64,000 nucleotides of DNA from Eudorina sp. 2006-703-Eu-15 (GCA_003117195.1 BDSI01000051.1:564170-628169), one strand, 5' to 3'; positions 43,714-57,000 are shown, numbered from the stretch's first letter. Numbers and translations are program-made. The notes: generated by a model from the sequence alone, not told the origin.

Positions 43714-43722
43714 TCAATTCTT
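43666..43722 (-). repeat. Direct repeat duplicating the ferredoxin stop region
   Basis: Two 27-bp copies, 43666-43692 and 43696-43722, both CACACAGTCATCAACTGC... The second covers the stop codon of the ferredoxin gene and the first reproduces it 30 bp downstream in the same frame. Confidence 0.93.
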
Positions 43723-44749
43723 GCCGTACTCGGTGGTGTGCAGGCGCTCCTCCTGATGGGTCAGGATGGTTACATCCGATCGCGGATAGGACGAGCACAG
43801 CAGCACAAAGCCCGCCTTGATCTGGTCCTCGTCCAAAATGTGCTGGCCGATCTGCTCCACCTGACCCGACTGGATGCGGCCGGCGCAGGTGCCGCAGGTG
43901 CCTTCAGGAGGAGCAGGGAGAGTGGCGGCACCCGCAGTGCAGAGATTAAGGACGGTTCGCGAGAGGAGCAGGAGCTACAAAGCAGTGCGGAGGGCCCTTA
44001 GTGGCTGGCTTGGGGGCATGCCGACACCCGGACACGCACAAACCACCCATCACGGTGGGTTGAAGGGCGATCTATGTGGATATCAGGTTGCACCTGGTCA
44101 CACTGCCCGTGTGGGGCCAAGCATTGGACTCGAAAAATCAGATGACTGGTCTGCTGATCGACACCAGTCACTCGACCATGCAGGGAACACAGTGCACGGC
44201 GCGGCGCTGAATGATTGTGCCCGCCGGATCTTGCCCAAGTACGGTACCCGACCAGGGAGCCTAGGTAGGTTCCCCTGGACACGCTGGCCAGTCAAGGAAC
44301 CAAAACCGGCGACCCACCGCTGCGGCACAGGTAGGGCAGGTCCAGGTCGGTGCGCTCGATGGCATCGAAGATGGCCTCATCCGGTGAAACCTCCAGGGAG
44401 CGGGTCTTGCCCGAAGGCATCCGCAGGGTGACCTGGAACGCCTGGACCTGAAGCGATATGCGCGGTGGAAAGGTAAAATGGTGTTCGGACGGTTGACAAC
44501 CAACAACGATCGCGAATTGGGGACAGAGTAACTGCACATAGGGATCAAAGCCATATTGAACCGCTAATTTGCAAATTAGCAGAGAACTCCTTTGTCAGCA
44601 AGTTTCAGGGACAATCACCGGTGCTGTAAAACCCAAGGACGACCAGGGGCGTACCATACCTTGACAGTAGCCCTGGAAACTGGGCGAGCAGCCTTGCATG
44701 GGCGGCTCAGAGCCATAGCACCAGAGCGGGAAGTCAGCATGGCGGCCAT
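43714..44749 (-). CDS. FDX: Plant-type 2Fe-2S ferredoxin, plastid-targeted
   Basis: Three minus-strand exons: 44749-44660, 44447-44318 and 43901-43714 (phases 0, 1), giving 135 residues. Exon 1 encodes exactly a 30-residue transit-peptide-like start (MAAMLTSRSGAMALSRPCK), rich in Ala, Ser and Arg. The mature part follows photosynthetic-type ferredoxins: FQVTLRMPSGKTRSLEV, DLDLPYLCRSG, then TCGTCAGRI. The cluster ligands CxxxxCxxC are intact and the fourth Cys lies in FVLLCSSYPRSD; the conserved THQEE near the end is present. It transfers electrons in the chloroplast stroma. Divergence from the bulk photosynthetic form (VSPDEAIFDAIERT) suggests one of the minor ferredoxin isoforms, which is an inference. 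The acceptor of exon 3 is AAG rather than CAG. A short C-terminal extension, ERLHTTEYGKN, follows the usual end. Confidence 0.94.
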
Positions 44750-46626
44750 GATCACGAGAGTTCTGTAAGGCAGACTCGCGACGAGCGTTGACGTTAGCTG
44801 ACTTGTTTTATTTTATAGAAGTGGAGAATGGTATGCAAGAATTGCGTGTATGCGCGGCTTTTATCGTTTCATCTTGTCCATCTCGATCGCGCCGGACGAA
44901 TCCCGGTACCGTCCCGGTCCTGTTTACCTTACACCCCAGATGGTACATGTGTACCGCATTATCGCGCTTACGCAACTATGTTTTGAGATCAAAGATTATT
45001 TGTAATCTATTCTTATGCGTCATCATCCCGACTCATTGGTCTTTAAGAGTGCTTGCAAGCCGGTCGCGTCATTCGCGTCACTGAAAGCGACCGGCGCCCT
45101 GCAATTACGGTTCTTGGACTGACGAGGGCTTCATTATGAGTTAACATTGGTCTGAAGAGGTTATAGTTCTGAGTTTTAAGCGATTGATAATAAGAGAAGA
45201 ACGAGTGCATATTGCCTGGTCGGAGCTGGTTGGTTTACTATATATGCGCCAGGTGTTGTCACAAAGTATTTGAGATGTTATGTAAACTCATCAAGCAGCA
45301 CGTTTCTCCAGCTGTCCTATAATTTTTGTGTATCTTCATGCTCGACAGGTCTACCTGATCGGGTTGTGCGCGTTAGGGTTTACCTGTGGCCCTGCTAAGA
45401 AAACTGCATTTTAGAGAGCCAGTGCTTGAGGCGTTTGAAGTGGGAGCAATAATGTTGGTCTGCGAATGCAACATCCGTTACACGCGCAGCAGGCGCAAGG
45501 CAATCGGAGTTACAAAACTAGATTGCCGCATGTGAGCACACTTCAGCACCAACATTATTTGTATACTTGAATCACAAGCACACGTAGTCACAAGATCACT
45601 CGTCGCGCAACGTAACAGTAACAAATCGAAAGACAACCGCTTCATCACATATGTTTTTGACATTATTACTTCACATTTTACAAATGAATTGAACTTAAAG
45701 CTCCTTGCCTATTGGCGCAGTGCCAGCAAGGGTAAAAAGCTAAAAAAACGTGTTCTACTGCATACAACGGTCAACGTACCGGTACAACAATGACATGCCA
45801 AATAAAACAAGTAAACAACAGTGACTGCAAACGTACAACGTGCAAAATATCGGAGAAATGTCAAAACGATTATTGGAAAGCCACAGATTCGGACACAACA
45901 ACATGGCGATGTTTCAGCCTGAGCCGACCTGGCCGACCTCCGAGCCCTTGCGGTTGGCGGATGGCGGATCCCTACCGAAATCAGCCCGAAGCAGCTGAAC
46001 ACAACCAAGCACCGTTTGTTATTAGTGATAGTGAAGTCACGTCACTGCACAATAACTGAGTACAACATCCAGTCGGATCACAGTCCACGCGCACATCTTG
46101 CCAGTGACAAGTGTGCACGACACCTACCAAGACGTAAACCTCACGGACACTAACACACAAGCTACCACCCGAAACATTAGCCCTGCCAGTGGCCTCAACG
46201 ATCCGCCAACACACCTTCATAGGAAGTCAAACCCGGTGCTGAGTGCTCCAGCAGCAGCAGGTAGGGAACCCGCGTCACCCGCCCCTCCGACATCCTTCCT
46301 GTCTATGCCGTCCTCCTCGGGCGGTCCTGCCCCCCCCCACACTCCTTCGGGGACACGGCAGACTCCACCCTAGAAATCTGAGACTCCAGGCAGGCTGCCG
46401 GTCGTCGCTGCGGGTCGTCCTGGGAGGGGCCCCGGATCTTGATCTACCCTCCGTACGGTCTGATCGGGGGGCTATCCCAGGCGCAGATAAACAGCTGACA
46501 GACCTTTGATCGGTGCCTCCAGTTATGTGCGTTATAACGGATGAAAAAATGCGGGTGCCGTCCGGGTAGGTAGGGGTGATGTAGCTCCATGGAGCGACTT
46601 GGAGGCAGCAGCTGTCGCCAAAGGCC
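44750..46626. other. AT-richer intergenic region
   Basis: Upstream of the ferredoxin gene. Base composition is clearly more AT-rich than the rest between about 44780 and 46200. A Pro/Ser/Thr-rich frame on the plus strand near 46098-46373 has no clear splice support. No gene is claimed. Confidence 0.4.
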
Positions 46627-47844
46627 CTAATGCCGCGGTGGCGGCGGTGAGGCGGGTGCGGCACGTGGGGGCGGCGGGGAGGGCATTGATGACGAGGCCA
46701 CGGCTTTCTTGATGAAGGCTGACAGCAGAGGTGGGGGAGGGGGCGATGGCGGGGGCCGCCGTGGGGGCCTCGGCGGGGCCACGCTGCCCAGCTGCAGCAC
46801 ACGCCGTCCGGCGGCGACGCGGTTGTCGTTGTCCGTGTGCGGTTGGGACTCAGCCGCGACCTCGATTGCCAGTGCGCCTGCGGGTGCAGAAGTGCACGGG
46901 GGGTTCGTCTTAGGTACTGGCGACAGGTAGGTCCGGAACCCCCGGATGATGTGTAGTGGCTCTGTTAAGGAAGGTGGCAACACTGACACTGCCAGTGCAC
47001 AGGAGAACCGGACGACGACTCGGGAGGTGGGCGGCAAAGTTTGGACGTCAGGGTCCCACGGGCTGAGCGCGGGTGTGGGCCGTGCAGCGATCCCAAGACC
47101 AACAGAGACACACCGCGGTTGGACCGGCATAGGATTGTTGTTGCCGTCTCGGCGCAGTGGGTGTAAATGTGAATGGGACGGAAGCAAAAGTGTTGTGTGT
47201 GCGGGGGGGGGAGGTGTCTGTTCACTTGGCAGGTGCCGCAATGGCTCTGGGGGGGTTGTGCCTCCCTGGAGGCTGTGCGCCCGAGCCCTGGCTGCGGTTC
47301 TCACCTCCTCCTCCTCCGCTGTGTGTGGACACGCCGGTGCGGGCTGCGACCGACATCTTGCACAGGCTGCGGCGGCGGGCAAACCATGGATGGGGACAGG
47401 GGCGCGCCATGCATGAGAATTAAGAAACCGGAGTCGCCCAAAAAGGACTCACGAGGGTGCGCCAGGGGGGGTTTTGACAAGGAAGGAGGACTCCCGGGCT
47501 AATGTGCGAAGTGGCCAGAAGCTGACAATGAGCTTGCGGTTCCATGCATGGCGGATGCATCTGCCCTGTTTGTCTACCAAGTGCGAACTCAAGCAGGATG
47601 GAGTGCGTTGTACATGACATGACATGGTATGAGCTATCTGGGCCCGTTGGAACACCCGGAACGGGATACGGGTCCACCTTGTTACGGTTACATACTTGAC
47701 ATAGCACGGCATGGAAAAGCGGTCGGAATCGGTAGGGCAGCTGAATGAGCTTGGCACGGAGACGGGGTGGCGCACGTCTTACCAAGCGGCACTGATGCAG
47801 AGCAGCACCAGCAGCGCCGGACGAGAAAATTTCAAACATGCCAT
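46627..47844 (-). CDS. Small Pro-rich protein, possibly secreted
   Basis: Three minus-strand exons fit: 47844-47783, 47366-47305 and 46877-46627 (phases 2, 1), giving 124 residues. The start MACLKFSRPALLVLLCISAAC reads as a signal peptide. The middle is Gly-rich (STHSGGGGG), then ALAIEVAAESQPHTDNDN, RRVLQLGSVAPP, and a basic/proline tail (RPPRRPPPSPPPPPLLSAF) ending PPPPRH. The splice sites are strong and the phases agree, but the first exon also reads well one base over (NGMFEIFSSGAAGAALHQC), which would join it to the ORF at 48101-48337. So these could instead be the last exons of a longer gene. Function unknown. Confidence 0.4.
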
Positions 47845-48100
47845 TTCTGCGTAGTGCGTACTGCGGGGTCTGGTGCTGCGGGTCATTAGCGGCGGATGCC
47901 GCTTTCTTCAGTGGCTAGGATCGATGCTCGGAGCGATCTCGGGGTAGGGGTTAACGAGAAGTGTCGAACGTAGTGCGCGTCCTAACAGTACCTACGTCGT
48001 GTAGGTGCTGAGGGCGGCTTCGCGGAGATCTTCCGCAAGTAATGAGAAATAAAACCAAGTAAATGATTTGAGGTAGGCGTTCCAGTATGGTTAAATATCG

Positions 48101-48337
48101 TTACTGCGCGTACCTACCCGTCAATCGAAACTCTACGGAGTCCTTCGCTGTCCCTTCGACATGTTTGACCAGGATTTGAAGCACGGGCTTCCCACCGATT
48201 GCTCGGTGCGCTGCAATATACATGGTATTGAACGATTGCAAGGCGTACATTAAAACTTGAGAGGCAATCGAAAAGACCGACTCTGGCGCGCTGTCATGAC
48301 AGTCAAGGAATCGCCATCCGCACGAGCTGTCCAACAC
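48101..48337 (-). CDS. Protein-like ORF, possible upstream exon
   Basis: An open minus-strand frame with natural-looking composition (FSIASQVLMYALQSFNTMY and GKPVLQILVKHVEGTAKD, then SVEFRLTG). There is no ATG at its head and a possible donor (GTACGC) at its end. It may be an internal exon of a gene continuing into 47844-46627. No family recognised. Confidence 0.28.
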   Translation of the reverse strand: MLDSSCGWRFLDCHDSAPESVFSIASQVLMYALQSFNTMYIAAHRAIGGKPVLQILVKHVEGTAKDSVEFRLTGRYAQ

Positions 48338-48917
48338 TTTCAGTTAACGAAAGTTAATTTTTTTACTTTATCCTAGTTGCATAAACCATAATTTCCCTTT
48401 TTATGTATAGCCCGTCAGTGGTAGGAACTCCGACCGGAACTTACCTATATCTACGAACGTTGCTGTCAGAGCCTTCCTACAGCTAACCGCCCAATTTTCG
48501 CCAAACAAGCAACAGTCATCCTTACATTCTTATTAAGAAGTGACCAATGACAGAAACTCTGGATACTGGATGGGTAACAGCCGTGCGTGCTGCTAACGGT
48601 CGGTTTCAGCGGATTTCGCAGTACAGAGAAAATCCTGCGGGTTTCGCAGCAGAGCTAATCCTGATCAAGCCATTTGATAAATGCTGTCTGTCATCAAAGT
48701 CTCTTTCTCCTTTTTTGATGCGACACCTGGGTTCGGTTGTCTGCCCCTCCCGGGTCAGGCCCGGCCGGTCCGGTGTGTCAGACCCGGACGTACGTTTGCT
48801 CGCAGTGACCCTGCTCTGCTTGGTGGTGGTGGTGATGGTGGAGATGAGTCAAGAGACCTAGGCTGCGAGCCGCCACACCGCGTGCAGCTGCGCGCCCAAC
48901 TCAGTGCGCGAGAGAGC

Positions 48918-49658
48918 ATGTCCGACGGTCGCGAGGGCCGGCGCACCGAGGTCGGCTTACGGTACTTCCAACCGCCCAATCTCGCACAGAGTGGCGCCGC
49001 CGCATGACACCGGGTGTGCAGCCCTGCAGTCCTGCGACACGTTGGACACATCGCTGCTCAGAGAGTGGCGCTGACCCCTTGCCATGGCGAGGTAGGGCCC
49101 TCCGACCACTATAACCTCGACCACTGGAGCAAACCCCCGAGTCACCCCCCCTCTTGCTTTCCACCCAATCTCAACTGCTCCCCGCTGCTGGTGCCCTAAT
49201 CCGCGGCGGGCACCGTACAGCATTCCATATCGCGATACAACAACAAAGAACCCGTTTCCTCCCCCTCCCGTCCTCCCCTCCTGCCCCCTGAACTCCAAGA
49301 CCGGCTTCCCTGCCGCACCCAGATGGAGGCGCTGCCCGTGTCCCTGTACTGCATGGGCATCATGGGGAAGTCACCTCTCGGGAGCCGACGACGACTGCCC
49401 TCCGTTGCGGTGCTCCGTTGCCGCCGGTGACCGACGACCTGCTTGCATTGGCTGCGCCTCTGCGCGCAACACACGCGCACACATTCACACACACACGCCT
49501 GCGGGCTTCTCATTAAACACACACGCCTGCATCGCCAAGTCGGCAACGGTTATCGGTACACAGTTCGGGTCCCGGCTGTTATCACCTGACTAACGAGTAT
49601 CGAGCTGGATCCCAAACGACAAACACATACACACACAAACGCGGGTGGGTTTCTTTGC

Positions 49659-49718
<60 letters not shown>

Positions 49719-50713
49719 AACACAAGCCCGTGAGAGTGGGCGGGTGGGCGGGAGGAGGTTGAGCGCGCGCCAACGGCCTGCAGCAGCAGCAGCAGCCCAC
49801 ACGTGCCTGCTGCAGCCGGGGCACGGCCTCACAGAAGAACCAGGCCTGCGGCGGGGTGTACCCTCGTCCCGGCGTGTGCGGCCCGGCGAGTGGGCACTCC
49901 GGCGGCTTCTTGATCAGGTGGGTGCAGTGGCGTGTCTTGGGGCTGACCCCATCCAAGCCCCCATGGAGGGCAATGGACCGGCCGAGCTCCAAGGGCCCCC
50001 GTCCGCGCACCAGCCCGGTGCCGCCGCCGCAACCATGGGCCGACAGCTTCCCCTCGATCCGTCTCAAGCGCAGCGAATTCACACACATGTACCGCGCACC
50101 ACAGCCTGGCGGCCCCCGCCTGCATCGCATCCGCCAAGGGCCCCCGTCAGCCCACCCGCCCGCCTGCAGGCCTACCCACCCATCCGGCCCCCCGCTGCTC
50201 TGCATGCAGACAGATGCGCGCGATACCGCCCTGGGGGGAGTCCTCGGGAGTAAGCGAACGCTGCGTCATGGATAAAAAAAATCAAGACAAGGGGGCCGAC
50301 AGAAAAGAGCCGCTACCCCGCCTGCCTGCCCCTGGAGCGCCCTGTCTGCGCCTCGATGGCCCTGGCGGCCCTGAGGGATGCGTCCACCGCACCCAGCCGA
50401 ACCGCGAGGATGGGATGTGGGGCCGGAGGGGTCGGAGCCCGAGGGCCGGCGACCCTCGCCTCCGCCATCTGGGCGCGCCAGTGCGGCACCCGCCTGCCCC
50501 CCTATAGGCGGTAATGCCTTCGCCCAAGGAAAACTGATCTTGGTGCCCGGAAGCAACGCCGACATGAACGGAAACCCCCCGGGAGCCATCGTCCGAGCGG
50601 ACATGCGCTGCAGACCACACCACACCATGCCGCAACAAGCGCAACGCACACCAATGACAATAACTGTCGGGCGACCCGAAACCCAAAACCCGGTGCAGAC
50701 CAAGTCTTGCTAG
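48918..50713 (+). CDS. Tentative multi-exon gene of unknown function
   Basis: A series of plus-strand segments has good splice borders: 48918-48961 (MSDGREGRRTEVGL), 49022-49091 (VLRHVGHIAAQRVALTPCHG), 49323-49409 (MEALPVSLYCMGIMGKSPLG), 49844-49917 (ACGGVYPRPGVCGPASGHSG) and about 50508-50713 (AFAQGKLILVPGSNADMNGN to a TGA). Phases agree through the fourth segment, but the fifth needs at least one missed exon. A Cys-containing small protein is suggested. Alternative 5' sequence exists at 48547 (MTETLDTGWVTAVRAANG). The opposite strand of the fourth segment is also open, so strand is not certain. No family recognised. Confidence 0.25.
49662..49713 (+). repeat. (CA)26 microsatellite
   Basis: A nearly perfect CA dinucleotide run of 52 bp. 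Confidence 0.97.
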
Positions 50714-51061
50714 TTGCACACCTCAGCGGCGGCTCCGACGCTAGTCAACTCCGTCTAGCGCAAACCTCTTCCCCACGCCCCCACCGTCACCGGCCGTCCA
50801 ACCCCACATTTCTCCCCCTCCAGACACACACGCAGGGGTGGTTGATGTAAACACACTGCACAGGGTTTCTTCACTAGACACCACAACGTCTCTAATCAGA
50901 AAACCCCAGCTTCGCACTTCAGCCATTGCACTCCCGCCCTAGCCACCAGCCCGCTGCCTACCCGCTCAACCCCCAGCGTCATTACGTACACCCAGTCTCC
51001 TATTTCCTCCCCCCCCTCTCGCCCGCTCCCCCTCCTCCCCGCGGCCCCTCCCCCCCTCCCC
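50714..51061. other. 3' flank of the Furry-like gene
   Basis: C-rich sequence directly downstream of the minus-strand stop at 51062; expected to be 3' UTR. No exon was seen and no TGTAA motif was found on the minus strand. Confidence 0.4.
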
Positions 51062-54000
51062 TCAGTCATTGTACACACCCAGGAAGGGCAGCAGCTTCAT
51101 GTGCTTGTTGCGCCGCCGCATCCCCGACCCCATCGTGTCCACCACCTTCTTCAGCGCCGCCGCCACCGAGGTCCCCGGCGGGAACAGCGTCCGCGGGGTC
51201 GTCACGTGCGGAGACAGCCCCGGCCCCGCCGACCCCTGACCCGCCCCCTGACCCGGCGGCGACTGCGGCTCGCTGTGCGCCGCCCGGGCCGCCGCCGTCC
51301 GAAGGTCGCGCTGGAACCGCTCGTCCTGGCTGAACTGCAGCGCCGCCGCCATCGTCTCCATCGCCACGCCGCCCAACGGCCCCGCCGCCAGCGCCACCAC
51401 GGGCTGCAACAGGCAGCCGTCCGCCAGCAGCAGCGCCGCCGCCGGACCCAGCCGCAGCCCCTCGATCCGGAACAGGCAGCGCAGCAGCAGCAGCGCGGCC
51501 CGCACCTGACGAGGGCCCGGAGGCATCGCGACGACGGAGGGGACCCCCGCGGCGGCGGCCGCCGCCGCCGCTGCGGCGGCGGCGAAGCCGCCGCCGCCGC
51601 CAACGCCGCCGGAGGCGGCCGCGGCGGCCGCGGTGGCGGCCGCGGATGCGGCGGCGGAGCCCGCCGCCGCGGAGGCCCATGTGGCGGTGGTTCCCCCCAC
51701 GAGCAGGTCGGCCATGTGGTGGAGGAACCAGCAGGCGTACCGGGGGAATAGGGCCCGGGTGACCAGGGTGAGCAGCTGGAGGGTGGAGGTCTCGAGCAGC
51801 ACCGGGTCCAGGTAGGGCTGTGCGGTGGGGTGCGGCGCAGGGGGGGCCAAAGGGGGCCGAGGGGGATCGGGGACAGCCCGGGGTAAGGCGAGGCTCAGGA
51901 AGTTGGTGGACGTTGTAAAGCTGCGCTGCTGCCAGCACAAGGTGGGATGGGGGCGCAGGCGGTATTGAGGGCTCATATGAGTCGGGCGCCACTCCACCCC
52001 TTCACCACCATGTGCCACAACCCTACCTATGTGCCCCTCCCAACGTGTTGATGACTGCAAGCGGGTTGTTCGGCAGCAGAGACCCTGAATGCCGCAGGCT
52101 GCTCCGTCGACGTCCAGCCCCCTCCCCGGGTGGCGGCTTCACGTCTGCGACTGTCTTGTATGTATCCTTATCCTGATTCCCCTGGATGCGACCAAGGCGC
52201 CTTGCTTGGCTGGAACGTACACGTCGACGTCTCTCACGTCGTACCCACTCCCTCGTCGTACCCCACAACCCCAGCCACTCCTCCCTCACCCCACACGCCC
52301 CTCCCGCCAGCCCCCAACACGCAACCCCACGCAACATCGCGCTCCGGGTCCCCCCGAGCATTGCGGGACGCTGACAAGGAGGTGGCGGCTTGGCCGTCGC
52401 AGCCCACCTGCGGCGAGCTCAGCACCTGGAGGTGCGACCCAAGCTCGGAGCCCATGCCCAGCACCGCCGCCGCGCGCCCCAGCGCCGCCACCGCCCGCTG
52501 GATCCCCTCCAGCAGCTCCCCCTCATCCCCACCGCCGCCGGCGGCACTACCGGCTCCGAAGCCCATCCCCGTCACCGACGCGCCGCCGACCGACGCCGCA
52601 GACGCGGCGGCGGCGGCGACGCTGCGGGCCGCCCGGCTGTGGTGCTGGGGCTGTAGCTTAGGGAAGTCCTCCGACGAGGTCGAGACGGCTGAAGAGCCAC
52701 CACCGCCGCCGCCACCGCCGCCGCCGTCCCCGCCGGCTGCGGTGCCGTGCAGCGACAGAATCAGCGGCAGGAGGCCCATGAGGGACACGAACAGCTGGCT
52801 GCGGCAGGAGCCGAGCAGGGTCTGGAAGGAGTCCAGTTTGAGGGCTCTGTGTTTCCGGAGCGAGTCGCTGTGGGGCACCAGGGTAGCGCGCCCGAGGATG
52901 CCGCTGGCGGTGCGGCTGGCGGCGCCGCCGCCGCCCCCTCCGGCGCCGCCGCCGCCGGCGACGGCGACAGCGTCGAAGAGGGATTCGTCGATGGCGTCCA
53001 CATCGAGTGCCATGCCGCCACGTGGCAGCTGACGGACAAGCGGCGCAGCGGGGGGTGGGCGGGGATGGGCAGAGCCGGGGCGGGGCGGGGCGGGGATGGG
53101 TGAGGAGGATGGGCGGGTCGGCCACGCCGCGGTCGTGGCAGGGCGTGGCGCAGCGACCGCAAATGACAGCTCCAAGTTGGTGCGGAGGAGTGGAACGTTT
53201 CGAACCGGTGCCCCAGACTCGCACCCACGGATAGATGGCCCTTGAGAGGTCGGTCCCCAGCGCCCCGACCCAGCGCATGTAGGCGTCCGCAGCGGCCCCA
53301 GCGCCCAACCGCGGCACCCAACCTGCGTCCCTGTTTCACCCCTCCCGCCCATCCTGAGCCCCTGACTCACCTCTCCCGCCCAACCTGCGCCCCTGACTCA
53401 CCCCTCCCGCGCCCAACCTGGGTCCGTGACTCACCGACGGCTGCTGCGCCAAGGTGGTTCCACTCGACTGCTGGTGCTGGTAGGGGTGGTGCGGCAGCCC
53501 GCCGCCGCCCGAGCTGCTGGCCGCGGAGCCTCCCAGCAGCAGCGACGGCTGCCGCAGCAGCTGCGAGTGCGACGGCAGGTGCGCCAGACCCGCCCCCGAG
53601 CCCGTCCGGGCGACCAGCGCCTGCGCCTGCGCCGCCAGCGCGTCCCCCAGGTCGGCCAGCAGGTGCAGTGTGGGCGCCACCGTCAGCGGGTGGGTCAGAC
53701 CGCGGAGGAGCAGCTGCAGGGCGGTGCGGGAGGGGAGGCGAGGGGGCAGAGGCAAGGGGGGATATACCGTAGAAAATTGGTAATCTATACGAGAGGCAAG
53801 GGGGGAGGGGGGGTACAGAGAAAGGGTAGACAACGTCAAACTTGCTCTAAGTGCCAGAGCAAGGGTCCGGTGACGGAGGCATTGTGCGAATTCAGGGAAA
53901 CTTGGAGGAGGGGTGGATTCGGGGTTGCTGGTGGACGAGGGACCCGGTCGGGCGGGGTGAGAGGTAATGAAGCAAGGCGGCGCCGGGCAGGGAGAGGGAG

Positions 54001-57000
54001 GCAGGGCGTGCAGCACCGGCCACAGGTCCGGTAGCCCGGGTGCCGTACCTGCTGCACGGCGATGCTGCCGTGTGGCGAGGCGACCTGCGGCGTGGCCTCC
54101 CGCACGTTGAGCACGTGGTGGCCGAGGACCCACGGGTCTGTCAGGGTGAGCGCCACACACACAGACGGAGGGGGCAGGGCAGGGGGAGCCGAGGGGACCA
54201 CTCAGGGAGGTTCGAATGCAATCCGGTTCTGAGGGGCGTAGCGACCGCTCGTGGGGCCCCGGGGGCTGCAGATCAAAACATGTGTGCTTAGCGAGAAACC
54301 CGCCCCACCCAAACCAGTGTGTTTAATAATGATAAACCCGGCCAAACCACCCAGGCCCACAATACTTACCAAATTACCTGCAATTTACATGACAGGTTCA
54401 ACAGAGGGTGAAAAAGCAGGACAGCCAAGCAACGCTACCGCGCCACCACCGGTGCGCGATGCAAGCACGGGCAAGGCTATGGTGTGTGATGGTTACGGAG
54501 AAGCCGAACCAGACCCGAATCGGCGTGTTTGTTTGTGACGAGGAGTGGCACAGCAGCCAGGACGCCATCCGCATGCGTGGGCCTGAGGTGGGTTGGTCGG
54601 CGGCAAGGCAGGGGGGCGGGGCAAGGGCTGCGCAGGCAGGGGGACGGGGCAAAGGGGGGCCCCCCAGCACACCTCAGCCTCACCCGGATCCTCCGAGCTG
54701 TCCTGCATCGCCGCCGCGTGGCTGGCCGCCAGCAGCTGCCCCGCACTCAGCCCCGGGGCCGCCGCCAGCAGCACCGCCTGCACCTTGGACGCAGCCAGCC
54801 GCAGCTGCGGGCCCGCGGCGCCGCCCCCACTGCCGCCCGCCCGGCCCTGCCCCTGTCCCTGCCCCAAGCAGGCCGTCAGCAGCCCCAGCGCCGCCCGGTA
54901 CACCGCCACGTGGGGCGAGTGCAACAGCGCAAGGGCGGACCACCACAGCTGGGGGTACAGCACCAGCCGCCCAGGGGGAAGCGCCTCCACCAGCAGCTGC
55001 AACGGGGAGGAGGAGGGTTCGGGAATGGGTGGGCAAAACCGGTGAACTGCGCTGACTGCAGGAGCCAGGGGATTGCGACGTTGGTGCCGGACACAGGCGG
55101 TCTAGCGCGCTGCGCTGACACGGGCAAGTGTGGACGGCGCGAAGCGAGCACGGACAGTGGGCGCGTGTGTGGGATGCAGGCAGCTGGCAAAGGGAGGCGG
55201 CCACGGGTACAACGACTGCGGCAGTTGGGGAACGGGCGAAGGGCGCGGTGCTCCCGATGGCAGCGGAGGTGCCGATACCTGCAGCCGACCAGCAGCGTCC
55301 CACCGCAGCGCATTGCAGCATCCCCTCTCGCGGTGCAGTAAGATCGATGACAGCTTCATATGCCTGTCACACCCTTAGCCGCACCCGCCAACCAACCTCC
55401 GATCGCCCCACCCGCCAAGCAACCCAAACCGGCCCCCAAACCCCTCGCTGCGGCGCCCGCACCCGGGTGGTGGTGATGATCTCCACCGCCACCTCGCACC
55501 CCGCCGCCTGGCCGCTCTGGAAGCACGCCTCCAGGCTCAGCACCAGCGCCGCCGCCAGGTCCGCCTTCAGCGGCGGCCGCAGCGCCCGCAGCACCTGCCA
55601 CGAGCGACACGCCGCGTGGCGGCTGCGCGCGTGCTGCGCCCAGTCCAGCGCCCGCGCCGCCCACTCCATCGGAAGGTGGGGCTCGTACGGCAGCGCCCCC
55701 GTCACCGCCACCGTCAGGGAGCCCAGCGCTGCGGCGCTGGGCAGCAGATGCCCGTCGGGGTTGGCGACGGCGGCGACGGCCTGGCAGCCCGCCAGGTTGA
55801 AGTCCTCGGAGGGCCACAGCCGCCGGCCGCGGAAGGACTGCAGGTGTCGGATGACGGAGGAGACGTTGGGCGGCGCGGCGGCGAAGCTGGGCGAGGCGGC
55901 GTCGACGAAGCCGGCGGCGGCGGTGAGGAAGCCGGCGGCGGCGGCGGGGCCGGCGGCGGCGGACGAGGCGGCGAGGTCGGGGTACTGGTCCATCCAGTGG
56001 GCGGAGCGGCTGCGAGGAGGGGGCCGGGTGGGTGGGTGGGTGGCGTTCAGGGCGGGGCGCAGGGGAGCACAGGGGCTTCGTGTTCTGTGAGTGTGCTGCC
56101 CGGGGGCCGCCGGCCTGCACCAGAGCCCGTCCGAGCAATGCATATGCGGGAGGTATGCGCGCCCAAGGGCCTGCAGCTACCTTATCTTCTGGAGAGACGG
56201 CGATAGATAAGCCAGCGCACACAAGCGTCCTGTCGCGTCAGACAGGGGAACTCTGTCTGTATGTGGCGCGGGAGCCACCCTGTCACTTTTATGTTAGCGT
56301 TCCAACTTTCCGACCGTAGTTTCGTACCGGTGCCATTGACGTCTGAGACCCTTTCAACCCTGTCCCGCTGCATCCCCCACCTGCCCCGACCCTGCACGGC
56401 TCCACGAACCCACCCCCGATCCGTGGCCTGGATTCCAGCAGCTCTCGCAAAGCCCCCGCGCGGCGCACCCGACTTGCTACTGCCCCCACCTCCGCCCCCT
56501 ACTGCTCACTGTTCACCTGTCCCACGTCTCCGCCTCCACCTCCCTCCCCCGCTGTGCTCCCCTCACCAGCTCACCTGTACAGCAGATTGACGATGAGCTG
56601 CTGGCAGTGCGCCGCCACCACGGGCTCCTCGTGGTCGCCGCACGTGAGGGCCACGTGCAGCAGCAACGGCAGGTGCTGGGGGTCCACGCCGTGCTCGTAC
56701 ACCACCTCCGCCAGGCAGCACAGGACCAGCTCGGGCCTGGAAAAGGGGGCCCGGGCAGGATGGGTCGGGGATGCGCATGACGTGATGCCAGGGTGCCCTT
56801 CCAGTGGGACGTGTGGCACGGCTCAGGGCGCCTGCCGCCATGACACGGAACTGGAAGGGAAGCCGGGAAACCCAAGATTCATCAACCACCCCGCAAGCTT
56901 GATAAACATCCGCAGCAGTGGCCAAGACCAGAGTGTATCGCGGCAGTGGGCCCCTCCCCTTTTCCCCCAAGCACGGATACAGGCGCCGCTTGCGCCTTCG

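Noticed and set aside
49582..50205. 207-residue minus-strand frame with protein-like stretches
   Set aside because: The same segment on the plus strand has canonical acceptor and donor borders; the minus reading lacks them and two minus frames look equally open. Strand remains uncertain.
53242..54034. Plus-strand Pro/Arg-rich frames in the Furry region
   Set aside because: Antisense shadows of Furry exons, whose nineteen-exon chain keeps phase and shows family motifs.
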